From Oreocharis arfaki (taxonomy: Eukaryota > Chordata > Aves > Passeriformes > Paramythiidae): a stretch of DNA of 64,000 nucleotides. Location of the stretch: assembly GCA_013398015.1 (NCBI GenBank), contig VZRR01003434.1, positions 715,135 to 779,134 on the forward strand, given 5' to 3'. The notes below the pieces were generated by a model that was given only the letters and a program-made list of their open reading frames with translations, ran no database searches and was not told the origin of the DNA. Both the position numbers and the translations under genes were made by a program. Positions 49,769 through 62,400 of this stretch are shown one piece after another; position 1 is the stretch's first letter; every line of letters starts with the position of its first letter.

Positions 49769-52700
49769 ATTCTACACTCTGCATGAAGGGGGAGGGAGTG
49801 AACAGGTAGATGTTAATGCATAGAGTAGACAAATTAAAAACAAATCTCGTTTTTTTGCTGTGATCTTGCTATTATCAAGCACCTGGGCTCTTTTGAAACT
49901 GAAGAGTGCTCTGCGTAACTGGTATCACAAAACATATTGACAGACAAATACTGAGGCAGTGTTACTATCCAAACCTGCCTTCATAGGCAGTTGGGGTATT
50001 TCCCTTTGTCTGCAATCTGTGTGTTTCCAGGGAGACAAGGTAAAAGGATAATACAGGTCTAACGAGGATCCTGCCTAAGGATCAACACAAGATCGGCTAA
50101 TGCCAAGGACAAACTTCCTAGAGGTGCCACAGGCTTCAGTGTAGATACGCAGCAGGTATGCTTTTGGGTTGGGCAACTGCAGTTCAAAGCTCATAGATCT
50201 TCACATAATGAATTTTTCTGTCTTTTCCATCTTCTGATTTGCAAGAACCAGCTTCAGTGATTGATTTCAAAATAAGGGTGCTATAATCTGTCCTAGAGAA
50301 ACCAGATATAAATGCTTTACTGGGACGGGTGCAAGGCAAGAACTCTTGCTAGAGATTGTACGAACTGTTACATCATGGGAAATAAAACTTGATATAGTTG
50401 GTAAGGGAATGTTAAAAGAGAGTGAGTCTAAAAGAGATGAAATAAGAACAGGTTGCCATATACTGCACTTACACGTTGATAGAGCGCAAGGGTTCCGACT
50501 TCATATAGCAGTGACCTAAAAAGCCCTTTTTTTATTCTTAAAAGCCTAATCTTGAACTGGCTGCTCTCTGGAAACACAATCTTGCACTCAGGTGCTAGTT
50601 ATTCAGGGGAAAGAACAAGTTTTTACTACATAGATTGGTGTAACTGCAGAGCTTAGTGAGAGGAGGGCACACAAAAATGTGACAGCTTCTCTCCAAATAT
50701 TTTGGCCTTCTGACCATGGAAATGAGGAAAATGGGCACACAGAGAGATAATGAAAATAAACATGGTCAGTGGCAAAGTCAGTGGTAAAACCCATGGTCTC
50801 CTGAGATCCAGCCTGGAGTACTTTTATTTGGACCACACTGTGTGTCTAAAAGACAATTCAGAGCACTACACAGATATTGTTCATCCAAATAAATCTGTTG
50901 GAAGAGAGACTGGTTAGTAGACATGCAGTGGAAATACTGCAATAAGAAAATAAGGAAAAAAATCCCACTGAGAAAATGCAATACTGAATCTATAATTGCT
51001 TTTTAAAAAAAAAAAAATCTGTTGTTAATGCTGATTGATGGCATAACAGAATATTGAAATTGATATGATAATGATTTTTAAAATTTTATTGAGGGAGATG
51101 ACTTTCAGGATTATCTTGTTGGGTACCAAGGTATAAGTTTGGATATTTCTCTTAAGCTACATATTCATTAGACATAAATATTTGCCATGTGATCTTTCAA
51201 GTTTGTTTTAGCAGTACTTCATTCATGTGGCAGGTGATCATTCCAAAGCACAGAACTGCTGAAATCTAGCTTAATTTATGTATCTGCCATCCCACAGAGT
51301 CTGCATCAACTTCTTTCCCTCCTGGTTTTACTGGAGGAGGAGGAGGAGGATGAGCAGCACCAGCCCCAGCCTTGAATTAAAACCTTTAGATACTCAAGAT
51401 ACAAGTGTAAATGATAAAATAAAGCAGGGGAAAATTTTGATGTTACTTTCAGATGAACATTATTTGAACACTACTTGAATATAGAAGACTTATTCTGGAA
51501 TGTGTTTCTCAGATTCGAACAGTTTGTATTTCATCCCACTTCTAAATATGAATGAATATAAATATGAATGAGGTGCTGCAGGCACCTAGTAGGCTATTAG
51601 ATTTGGGGATGTTTAAATAATTGAGCTTCTTAAGTAGCATGAAATCTGTGTGTAGCTTGTAATGATTGATCAATTCGAGTGAGCTGCTTTATGCAACAGA
51701 AGAACATTTTCATCCATTGTTTTTGGGGTGCCAATGTTGATTACAGTGTGTTCATACAGCGTAGGATGAAATACCAGGCCTTGAAGAATAAGCTTCATTT
51801 TTCACGTGTAAAACAAAACTACTGTAATTCTATCTTTCTTAAAAGTCAATTACAAGGTCTTTTGTTCAATACTGCTTCCAGAAGTTTTTTGGAGCATGAA
51901 ATTATGGGGTATGTTATTGTCTGATAACAGGACAAATGAAGGGCAGAGATGTTTCTGAACCTTCTCAAAGAATGGAGGAGATCTTTACGCAAATACTTGC
52001 AGACTCTAATCAAAGTCCATGTCATGTATTGAATTCCATTGGCAGCTTAACATATGGAAAGTATAACTTTATAAACACTACAGTATATCTCAATACACAT
52101 AGAAAATTATACATAATAAAAGATTTTGGAGGTGGTGAAGGTGATATGGACTGTTTGAAAGCACTCGCTGTAAAGCACGGACTTAAAATTCTCCTGAAGG
52201 ATAAGGATGTAAGACCAACTCTGTACGCCCTTTCTCATCTGCTGCGCTTAGTTTCAGGGCATCCTTAAGAGGCTTTGTCAGTAGATTAGCACTGGCATCC
52301 CTACAATGATATGTGTAGGCCAAAAATAGCTGTTCCTAAGGTGCTTCTGAAATGAAATTTCTGAAAGGAAAATGAAAAGCTATATATACTCTGCAAGACT
52401 CCAGAGAACAAGGTTTAAATAAGCTGCGTGAATGTGAAGATTTCCCTGTGTCCATTTATCACATCACAATTATTAAATGTATTTATGTATGTGAAATTTA
52501 TAGTCTTTGTCTGAGTCAGAGAACTGAATCGTGCTTTCTTTTTCTTATTTTTTAATCATACAAGTTGTTAAACAAATGGTTAATGCACCAGCGTGATTTT
52601 TCATGCCCTAAATGCCATCAACAAAAAAGTGAGCTACTAATCATTTAGATAAAGTGGATTCATAAACCTGCATTATATGTTGTATATCTTCATTCAGAAA

Positions 52701-54117
52701 CCAAGCCTGCTACTAATCTTAATTATTTCTTCTGAAGTTTTATGTCACAGATGGCTCTTATTAAATTTATTTTCCTTTAGAGCTTACATGGTAAAGATGC
52801 TGATACAAAATGAGATCTAACATGAAAAAATATTGTCCTTCTGTGATACATCCTGAGATACTTACTCTCTGACACCATCTTGATGATGAGTGGTGAAATG
52901 GGCAAGTGCCATGGTCAGCTGGTGGAAGCTTTTAAGGAGAACCTGTGTCAGAAAGTAAATCTTGCTAGTGGTTTGCTGCTCCTCCTGAAGTATACCTGAT
53001 GAGTGTTTAAATAACACAGGATGTAACACAATACATGCGTGCAAATTTTTCAGCTGGGACTGTACTTAGTTTGCATTTTTAAAATTCTTAAAGTTGAAAA
53101 TCAGTATCTCCTGTAGCTGCAGTAACCTGAAATGCTGAGGGCTGCCAAAAGAAGAGCTGGTGTTAAGGGTCTAATCCTGCCTTGATATCATGGCACACTC
53201 ACAGTATGCCAAGTCAGGGGGGAAATTCCATTGAAGTTGATGCTGATTCTTCCATTAGCTTTACTAAGATGAGATTTGACCTCAGGAGAGGAGAACATGG
53301 CTGCTGCTACACTGATATCCTTTGTTTATTAGTCTTTGAAGTTTTCTTTTCTAATTTTTCTCCATACTTCAGCAGAGGTTTCAGGATTATTTTTTACACC
53401 CATTTGATCAGGCTCCTACATTCTAGCTGTTTTCAGCTCAAAATGTTAGAAAAAATTTAAAAAGCCACTTCCGTTGATGCATGAAAATTGCTTTTAATTT
53501 CATGGGCTGTCTTGCATCTTTAAATTCTGGATTAACTATGTAATAGAGAGAGTAGAAATGCCTAAGAATAGGGGAATCATATCAAAGTGGAAATAGAAAA
53601 GACTTGCATTTAAACCACTGCTCCTCAAAGGGCTTTTTAAAAAAAGTATGTGCTCTCACTAGACATGAAAAGCAGCATTTTACTGAGCTAGAGAAACAGC
53701 CTACCCATAAAGGATGAAGACAAGAACTACACACCAATTTGGGTATTACAAAAAGAACAGTAAGAAAAGGAAGTTCATACAGCTGGCAGCAAACAAGTAA
53801 CCCAACATTCTCTGTCCGAGAAATGCTTGCTCTGAGGATGCCTGACCGAGGTGGAGGTACCATAACAGGGGCTGTGTAACTTCAGATGAATGTGGGAAGA
53901 AGAACAAATATTCATATGGGTATAAATCAGGCCGTTGCTGTTTTCTCTGTTCTGCTTTTGTGACACTGTTTGGCAGTGGTATTACAGACCTTCTTGAAGG
54001 CCTACACAGGTTGCTGTTGGCCTGTGAAAGGTGATTTACCATTGCCTGCCTGTGATCAGCCTGCTATAGCGAATCAAAGATCAAGAAAATGATAAAAAAT
54101 TAACATAGGAAATGGGA
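49769..54117. other. Unannotated unique sequence
   Basis: No gene that I recognise. A 110-codon frame at 51936-52268 (+) has a protein-like composition but no domain I can name, and no splice signals frame it convincingly. An A13 run (near 51005) and a short GGA repeat (51333-51350) are the only simple repeats of note. Confidence 0.5.
51936..52268 (+). other. Unrecognised 110-codon open frame
   Basis: Starts with ATG and runs 110 codons to a TAA. The product would be soluble and mixed in composition, with a GGGEGD stretch and a lysine-rich HGLKILLKDKDVRP segment. I do not recognise a family. There is no clear promoter, Kozak context or neighbouring exon, and a frame this long is expected by chance in the window, so it is more likely not a gene. 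Confidence 0.12.
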
Positions 54118-54155
54118 TGCACAGATGAAGAACAACTAGATGAAGCATGACCACG

Positions 54156-54161
54156 TTTATT
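54156..54161 (-). promoter_or_regulatory. Candidate LTR polyadenylation signal (AATAAA)
   Basis: The minus strand reads CCCCAATAAACGTGG, a canonical signal followed by a GT-containing stretch. If this is the true signal, R is about 310 bases long and the LTR reaches at least to about 54118. Confidence 0.4.
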
Positions 54162-54326
54162 GGGGTGGCACATGATTCTGTGTTGGAGCAGGCTAACATG
54201 CTTCTCAGCTTTCCTTATGGGGATGTTGTCCTCTGTGGGGAGGAATGCTGTGATCTGGTTATTGAGAGATGCCTCTGCCCAAATGAAGGTGCAAACATGG
54301 GCATATGTTGAAGCCAATAGTATGGA

Positions 54327-54332
54327 TTTAAT
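54327..54332 (-). promoter_or_regulatory. Candidate LTR polyadenylation signal (ATTAAA)
   Basis: The minus strand reads GAATTAAATCC about 140 bases after the presumed start of R. A second, canonical AATAAA lies at 54156-54161, so I cannot tell which one served the provirus. Confidence 0.4.
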
Positions 54333-54497
54333 TCAACATTGAATGTGAGGTAGAGAGATAGAAAGAGAGGAAAGAGAGAGCCAGACAGACTAAGCAGAAG
54401 ATAGTCACCACCTATGGATCTGGCAGCAGCTTGTTGGTCCTTCTTCACCCTGGACTTCTCAGTGGTCAGAGTCCTGAGGACATTCAAAGTTTTTCTC

Positions 54498-54505
54498 TAT
54501 TTATA
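54498..54505 (-). promoter_or_regulatory. LTR TATA box
   Basis: The minus strand reads TATAAATA within TTGTATAAATAGAG, at the place expected for the U3/R promoter of the LTR. Transcription would start about 25-30 bases further, near 54470, running toward lower coordinates. Confidence 0.6.
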
Positions 54506-54774
54506 CAATTTTGCAAAGGGATGAGTGCTCATTGGCTACACAGTTCTCTTATTATGTTGTTTAAATGATTCCCTTGCTTCTAATGCTAGATAGACCTATG
54601 CTCAGTCTTTTTCTTCTTCTGAGTCAGTGGATTTCTTGGGTTAATGGTCCATGAGTTGGTGGTCACCATCTCCCTCTGCCAGGATTACCTTATACCCCGC
54701 CTGGGCTGATTTCAGCACAGTTGCTGAGCTGGCTTTTCTTGTGACCCATAAATTCTGCCACTATCAGTGATACA

Positions 54775-54786
54775 TTCTTCTCCCCC
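54775..54786 (-). promoter_or_regulatory. Polypurine tract
   Basis: The minus strand reads GGGGGAGAAGAA directly before the TG that opens the LTR. This is the position and composition of the plus-strand primer of retroviral reverse transcription. Confidence 0.65.
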
Positions 54787-55227
54787 AGCTTTGATTAACT
54801 CACCTTAGGTCTGAGATAACACCCAGACAAGAGTACCACCTTTATCTTATCTCAAATTCCTGTTGTGGTGCTTTAACTCACAGTCCAAGTTCCAGGTATC
54901 CACAGAGGAATATTCTGTGGGGGCTTCAGTGGCTGGTGATGGTCACAGGTGCCATCTGTCCCATAACTTTGGGTGATCCTTGTTTGGTGGGTGATGTGCT
55001 TATGAGCTTCTTTACACAGTTTGCCACAGTGGGAATTTTTGTCTGGATACATTACCCAGGATGTGCTACCCAGATCTCAGCTCTGCCAGGCTTGGAGTTA
55101 GTGCCATCCTACTGCTCTGTTCCGTGCTTATCTCATGGCACAATCCTTCTGTGGCCTTAACAGTGTTTGAGACAGGCAACTGTGATCTCGAAGTCCTTAC
55201 ACCACCCCATGACTCAAAGACTGTTTT

Positions 55228-55254
55228 CTGTAAATTGACAAAGTCAATTTACAG
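55228..55254. repeat. 12-bp perfect inverted repeat (hairpin) over the env-like stop codon
   Basis: CTGTAAATTGAC (55228-55239), a three-base AAA loop, and GTCAATTTACAG (55243-55254) form a perfect stem. On the minus strand the TAA that ends the hydrophobic frame (55249-55251) and the TGA that ends the overlapping frame (55244-55246) both lie in one arm. Confidence 0.9.
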
Positions 55255-55830
55255 GTTGCCCGTGGGGTTGATGTGTACGTAGCAGATAGTAGGAGAAAAG
55301 ACAAAAGCAGCAGAAACAATAAGGCAAATGACCATACAGTGTACAATACATATCCCAATCATTAAAAATGTAAATCCAGTTGCAATCATCAACCCAATTC
55401 TCATTAGCCACTGTCCGCACCTCATGAGTCCCAAGGATCACAGTGTTCTTTAATGAAAAGTGGTTGTGAGGGATTCCATAATACTGTGCCTGTAGGGTGG
55501 GGTCCCAATATGTCTTGAAATTAGCCACAGAACTACACAGTGGATCTTGATTTTTAGATTCCACAGAGGGGTAACCCCAACGGGTCATATATTAGGATGT
55601 GCATTTTCTTAATCAGCCGAATCTCAAGGGGATCTTGAGGTCCCTTACAACAATTGATTACCTTTGCATGCTGGAACAAGTGTGAATGGGTTTGCTGAGG
55701 CAGTGTGTTCATATAATTCAATGGCTTTAGAATAGGCTTCTCTCTCAACTGCATCCAAAATAATTGGAAGAATTTTATAGGCAATGCTCCTGTCCAACTG
55801 GGTAGTTCCATACACCATGAAAAATTAATT
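55249..55830 (-). pseudogene. Degenerate env-like 3' end of the endogenous retrovirus
   Basis: Between the polypurine tract and about 55830 the minus strand holds broken frames. The last one (55249-55434) contains a long hydrophobic segment of about 30 residues, rich in I, M, L and C, followed by a short polar tail. This resembles the membrane anchor and tail of a retroviral envelope protein. A second frame (55244-55588) and a third (55554-55811) overlap it, so at least two shifts would be needed to make one reading. The assignment rests on position upstream of the LTR plus the anchor-like segment; the retroviral class is not resolved. No gag, protease or polymerase sequence is recognisable, so the provirus is strongly truncated. 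Confidence 0.45.
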
Positions 55831-56400
55831 TTTAATGCACAAAATTCTCATGCAAAATATAAAAAAGTTCTCATAAAAAAGGTTCTTATGCAAACATGTC
55901 CTTATATTGAGCCTGTACTCTATTCTCCAGGGGGTAGAACACAGATCTGCTGTGATTTAATCCTGACACAAAACAAAAACTGTGGCTTTACTGTTGGTGG
56001 AGCTATATGTGAAATTATTATCCTTTTCAAATTCAGTTATATTATCTAGGTTGCTTTTTCTTTTTTTTTTTTAATTTCAGTGAGCAAATTGCCCTCACCA
56101 CATTCCTTCAAAATTGCTGCCACAGTAAATTGCACCCACAACTGAGAAGTGCTTGAGACAGGCGACTGTGGTCTTTAATTCTTTACAAGGAGGAAGAGAG
56201 AGAGAGAGATGCAGCAATTGCAATTTTCCACACCACCCAATATGTGCCACGACTCTGAAGAAGCCCTCTGAAAAACACCACTCTAAACTCTGCATTCCTT
56301 TCTTCTTTACCTGCTTTTCATGTTCAGTTGCTCACAGCTATATGCAGAGATAAAGTCTTGCAACTTCATGTAGGTCTTAGACTTCCTCTTTTTAAACCAT
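55831..56400 (-). other. Possible further ERV-derived sequence, unresolved
   Basis: No intact frame and no motif I can name. The second copy of the 37-bp block (56151-56187) and an AG repeat (56191-56207) lie here. A T12 tract followed by AATTTCAG (56061-56080) looks like a + strand splice acceptor. It may be the upstream part of the same provirus, decayed beyond recognition, or host DNA. Confidence 0.3.
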
Positions 56401-59400
56401 GAGGCTGGCTGTTGGTATGTGTGGTTTGGATCTAAAACTGACATTGTGCTGAATCTGAGATTAAAAAGCTTTTACTGTGACTGTTAAATATCTTAATTAT
56501 ATCTATATTTTATTTTAAAATCAGTTATTTGTAATTTAGATTATGATTTCTTGTGTTAATAAGGATAGGAGATTGATAACATTATTGTATATTAGTGCTT
56601 ATGATAAAAGATCATTATGATTTCTATTAAAGAAATTTATGATTATGAATTAAGGCATTTCTGAGATGTATGTCCATATATATCATGTGAGGCATATTAA
56701 TGTATTTATAAAATACATAAACTGTTTTGCAGCCAAGTGGCAATTTTTGCATTTGTGAGCAAGGGAAATGAGACAACTGCTATGCTATAAAACCTGTTCT
56801 GTGAGGGATTATAAAAAAGCTTTTGTTTCACTATAAGTAATGAATAATTTCTGTTTAAAACTGAATTTATTGGATAACTGCTTTGTGCTACTTACAGACT
56901 ACTCTAAACCACCAGGGATGACAGAGAGAAGCCTGCCTAATTGAAAGGACGGTGTAGCTTCTCTGCTACATCGAGGCAGTTATTCATAGTCCTTAACTAA
57001 CGTTCAAGTCATGAGTAACTGACTTACAGTATTACTGACTATCAGCAAAAAATTAATCAGATAATGTCCAATATAAAAATCAATTGTTTGCAGTCCAGGT
57101 AATTGTCTTATGCATTTTTGCCCATGTAATGAAGCTATACCAGTGTTTAAATCTCTGCTTATTAGGACTAGTTCCTTTTCGAGTCTATGGCTAAATATAC
57201 ATAAATGGAACATGAATGGGGTCCTCATAACTTGGCACTGTTTAGGTTTAAGGAAATGTGTGTTAAGCTGACTTGGTTTAAGTAAAACTCCATTTTGTAC
57301 TTACTGTTGGTAAAATGTTGCAATATGGAGGGTACTGGAAATAGTTTTATGTCCATTTGGTAATGTTTCTGTGTTTTATATTTTTCATCTCTCAGCTTGC
57401 CTTTATAAATAGATTTCAGAGGACATTTGATATGAGTTTCTCTCTCCTGTAAATATCTGAGAGAAGTGTCAGAATCAGTTCAAGTTTCGGTGACTGTTTA
57501 TAAATTATTCCTTGGTTCCTGATAGCAGGCTGCTTTTCTTTAATTACTTATTTTCTTTTAAAAATATTTGAGTCAGTAAAAGCAATCACAGTAAAAGGTG
57601 CAGCTGCCTTACCATATTAGAAATATAAATCAGACTCTCCCCATACAAACAAACTTCCTTAGGGTTGTGGTGTCTGAATCGACAGCAACCCCCAGGGACT
57701 TTCTCAGCTGACTTTGTGCTGACAGCTCTCTGTCATATGTTAGGTGGAAACAATCCATCCAGAAAGTTAATGCCACTTCGGCCCTACATGAGAAGAGGAC
57801 AGTGTTAACAGGACAGCAGGAGATGTGACAGCCAGTGACTTGGTGATATGATATGATGTGGGGGAAGCTGTCAGCAATGTGGCACAGAACTTCATGGGAG
57901 ATGTTCGCCAAGATCTTGCTCTATCGAAACAAGCCTTTCAAAGGCACCTTTTGATGTGGTTAAAGTTTCAAGGGACACAAAATTGGATGGTGGTAAAACC
58001 TGGCCATCTTTATGCCAGCTTGACTGTCTCATTTTGCTTTTGGCCACCTCTAGCTTCCCAGATCCAGGACTCTGGAAGAGACTCTGCGGCAATAGTTTCA
58101 GAGATAGAGGCATGTGAAACCCCCATGATTTAGGACCTCCTCAGCACTGTTACCTCATTTCCTACTGTCTCTGCCCTCATGAAAATTTTAAAAGGACAGA
58201 GGTACAGGGGAAGCAGGGCAGCTCTCTGTGCCATTTTATGTACATCAGCACAGTTAGACATCGCAGCTCTAATGCGTGGCACCAGCAGGAGCAGGACCAT
58301 GCCTGCATTGTGTCTGGAGAGCTGTTTTTGCCAAAGCCCCACAGCAGCAGCTGCACAGAAGGACAGCTCATCCCCACCTTGCAGATTTTTCCTGAGAAGA
58401 GACCACTTGGGAAATCACAGGAGGAGGGAAAACTGCGGTCAGTTTTATCATATTATTTCCTTCTAGCTGGAAACTGGCTGGAGAAACTGCTTCATGTAGT
58501 TTCACGCAGTTTAAGGAGGTAGTGGACTGTTTTCTCATCTCTTTCAAGCTCTGTAAAACTCTCTTTCTGATGCAGGGGTGCAATACAGGCTGCAATGATG
58601 AAAGCTGTGCCCACAGACTGACTGACCACCGTTAGGATGCAATGCAGAGGGATGAAAACAGAGACAAAAGCCCATCATTTCATTGTCACTCAGGAACAAG
58701 TCCTTTCACTAGCTGGGAAAACATCTATAAAGCACAGAAATCCCCAGAGGTTTATATCCCCTTATTTCGGATAGTGCCTCAGAAAAGGTCTACCTGTATA
58801 GGACAAGTTTTTTGCCTTCCTCTAGCAATGGTTAAAAAAAAGCTGATCTCTAAACTATTGTATAAATGGTGTCTTGTAAAGCGAGAGTCACCTGAAAAAT
58901 CTGAATTTTTCTACATATCTTGTATTTTTATATAAGTAGGTTATGTTATGCCCCAATGTATTTCTGTCAGCTTCAGTTGGGTTACTCTGGGCTTGAGAGT
59001 TACCAGGACCCCTGGAGGATCCTCTTAGCCTGCATGTGTATTTGTCTCTGAGCCTCACATAATTTAACAAGATTATTCCCGAAGTTCTTTTTGGTCTTTC
59101 TTTACAAATCCACTCCGTCAATGTACTTTTTTTTTTTAAAGCCCTCTTACAGGTAATGCCATCTTATGCTCAGCAAAAAAACCCCCTTGTAATGCTCGTC
59201 TAAAGCAACAGGGATTCCTTCCCACAACCGTGACAGGGCAAAGGTTCCCAGGGAAGAAGCTGTATCTCCTACCTGTTGGATGGAAAGTTAGCATCCTATT
59301 GGAATGAAAGTTAGCAGCCTGCCCTCTTCTTACAGAAGTGCAAGCACGAAGTCCCACAAGGCTGCGTGTATTTGCTCTGCACAATTTTAGAAGCTCTTTG

Positions 59401-62400
59401 TTTTTCTCACCCGGAACATGGCTGTGAGTAGGTGATTCTGGCTTTGGAAGCTATGAACCAGATCTGTCTTCAAAGCTGAATTACTTTTAGCGCATGTGTC
59501 AACTGTGCACATATCTTGCCATAATCAAAATTAACCAGGATGAATCAGCAATTTAATTTTCCTATAAATTATGTCCACATGTGGTCTGGGGGCTTTTTTT
59601 ACATTATCTTGGTGCTTATAATTGAAAGTACTGCTGTATATGCCTGCTTCCAACTCTAGTTACTGCTCTATCAGGATTAGTTCTGAATTTTTCATTGTAG
59701 CTTTTATGGTAACACACAGCTGATAATTTGGGAATGTGCTCAGAAATGTTCATTTCAGGCTAGCTAGAGGTTATTTCATTACTGTGTAACTAAAACTGGA
59801 GCCCCAGGCTCCTAAATCTTTTGGGAGTTTTATGATGGACTGTTGCATCTGAGTGCTTGATTTTTGGAGGCTTGAGTTTGAGATGATTTTATGATACATG
59901 ATAATTTTTTCCCTTCCCTTGAATGTTGATCTGGTCCTATTTAATGGTTTTGAGGTTTTTTTTGTACCATGTTTAAAAATCAGTTCTTGGTGTTTTGAAA
60001 CTCAGCCTGAATGACCCAGTAAAATAACAGAGCATCTTTGTGAATGTCTTAAAATCACTGCCACTGGGTTTAGCTCTTGGAGGTGATAAGTATGGGCACT
60101 GCAGGGGTGTAGCGTTCAGGCTGGTTTTGTTCCTGCCAGCAGATGGACCAAAGTCAGAGTGAAAGCTCTGAACACATCACACTCGGTTCCCAGGCCATAT
60201 CTGCCTCTGATGCAGAAAGTATTTTGTTCTGAGCAATGTCACACCTGGTTTTCAGAAGCATTAAACTCACGCTTGCACAACTCTCTGGATCAATGTGATT
60301 ACGTATTAGCCACAGTGACCACTAATCTCTGTAGCCTACCGTGAGCCTTATTTCTGAAAGGAGAATGTAATGATAGCATTGCATGGCAATCCCAGCTGTC
60401 TCAGTCAGGGTCTTGCATGCTTTCCTCCACATCGCAATTATGAGATAATACCTTCATTTTCAAACCTGTGCTGCAGCCGTGTGAGGCTAGACTTGTCTTT
60501 TTATCCTGCCTGGAGACTGGACAGTGCTCCCTAGGGAAGGGATTATGGAAACTCACAGTGTTTTGGGGCATCAGTTCTTTCGTTTGGACTGATGACTTCA
60601 CCAGCATGACCGGCTTGAATCGGAGGGAAGCAAATTCAAAATCCTTGCAAATTGATGATGTGTGCTGGAGGGGAGGCACAGGGACAGCCACTGAAAGGCA
60701 AACAGGGTCTATGAAATAGTAACTTGGTGTCAGAGCTAAAATGAGAGGCTGTAAAGGACAGGTGGCTGCAGCAAATCTGTCCCTGCCTGAGGGGAGGATG
60801 CTGCTGAATCTGCTCGCATTGTGAGGAGGATGGAGAACCACAAACCTGTGCCAGAGGAATGGGTGGGAAAAATCAGGGAGGAAAAAAATTACTAGCAAAA
60901 TGTCAACAAAATGAGTGGGCTCCTGGCCAGGCTCTCCAAGGCAGATGGATGGCACTGCTGGTTATGACAGCTGCAACTGAAAATGCAGGAGACAACGGGG
61001 GTAGCTGACAAATATTTAAAGATTACCACCAGCTGTTTAGCCCAAACCATATCTCCTTCTCTGCTGGGTAGAGAAAGTTTTCTACTGGAACTGCTTTACC
61101 TCCTCTTCATCATTGGATGGCAAAGATGATATTTGAACGTCATTAGGAGGATCAAGGTCCTGAATGCCAGCAATGTCTTATCCTGCAGTAAGATCCTCAA
61201 GCCTCATGGACTCACAGCCCCCTGTCTTCGTACCAAAGCCGGTGGGACATTGCACCTTCCTCCTTCATCTGGCTCTGCAGCCTGCTGGTGTCCCTATGGC
61301 TACCTGGGGAGGCTGGGTTGGCAGGGTGGTTGTGGCTCCCGGACGGGGTATGGAGGGAGACAGAAGTGTCCCTGTGTGACAGGCAGTGCTCTTTCACACT
61401 GAGGTCTGCTTCCTGCCCCCTTGCTTGCCCTGGGTGCCTACCATGTGCATCTAACATTGCAGTTCTGTCCCTTGGAAACTCCGTGGCCCTCACCTATTGC
61501 CTTCGCTGCATCTTCTCCCACGTGCCTAGAAAACACGGCCAGAGCCTCTGGCTGGTCCTCTGCCCCTTGTAGGTTTTCAGCTTGCTATGGGAGCTGGGTG
61601 CCCCTGAGAAGGGAAGTACAGCTCCATACCTGCTCTTACTAGGCACTTTTCTGTGCTGATAAATTTGGCTTCAGCCTCCAGTACTTGTCCTCCCCTAGGA
61701 ACACTTTATTTTTATTCACGACTAGAAATGCAAGCATAACCGACAATGTTTGAGGTACCCATTCCAAGTGTGAAAGGCTCTTCACCCAAAGGAGTGCTCA
61801 GAAATGTATTGTTTTTTGCCCACAGATTGTTGGCAAGAGTGAGACTTGGTCAAATTTCTTTTGGGTCCCCATTCCATTCTTAAACATCAGAAAAATGGAT
61901 GAAAGTTTGGAGTTTATTTTCCCTCTTAGTCTTGTTGTACTGCTGTTTCATCTGAGATTTATCAAAAAGACTTGAACTGCATTAGAGAGACAAAAAGCTG
62001 AATTTTTAAGAATCTGCAGGTGACTGATGGGAAGAATGAAGAACATTGAAAAAACATTTTTTTTTCCTTTTTAAAAAGAAGGTTACCATCAGAACTGCTT
62101 ATGGCTAAAGGTGATGGCTAAATATACTAGAATCATTGAAATCATCCATCTGAATCCTAATAAGAACATAAAAGCACAAAGGGATGTTGGAGGATATGGC
62201 TGGTCACTGGCAGGGGAAAAGAAGATACTGCGGTCTGCCAAGGTGAGCGATACTAGGACAAGATTATCTTTCCTGTCATGTACTTGCCAAGCTGCAGCTC
62301 TTACTTTGGTTTGCTCTCTGGATTTGGTGTCATTTTCTCTCCCTCCATACACCATGAAGTGAAACATTACGGTGGAGAAAGTGGATAAAGAAATTATGTA

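Larger units (their letters stand above)
54118..54774 (-). mobile_element. Retroviral long terminal repeat (3' LTR of a minus-strand ERV)
   Basis: On the minus strand the element starts TGTATCACTGATAGTGG (54774 downward), directly after a purine-rich tract. About 270 bases later comes TATAAATAG (near 54498-54505), then a pyrimidine-rich stretch with CTCTCTTTCC repeats, an ATTAAA (54327-54332), and further down AATAAA (54156-54161). This is the U3-R-U5 order of an LTR. The low-coordinate end is uncertain: it may lie anywhere from about 54250 to 54118. I cannot show a target-site duplication because the other LTR is absent. Confidence 0.68.
55165..56187. repeat. 37-bp block present twice, about 1 kb apart
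   Basis: 55165-55201 and 56151-56187 align without gaps at 30 of 37 positions. Both contain TTGAGACAGGC and end in TTACA. Five of the seven differences are transitions, which suggests true common origin. They lie on either side of the env-like remnant, which hints at a duplicated or nested retroviral segment. Confidence 0.6.

Noticed and set aside
60401..60955. 184-codon open frame on the minus strand
   Set aside because: No recognisable domain and no splice or promoter context; it lies in a GC-richer patch, and its length is about what chance gives over six frames of 64 kb.
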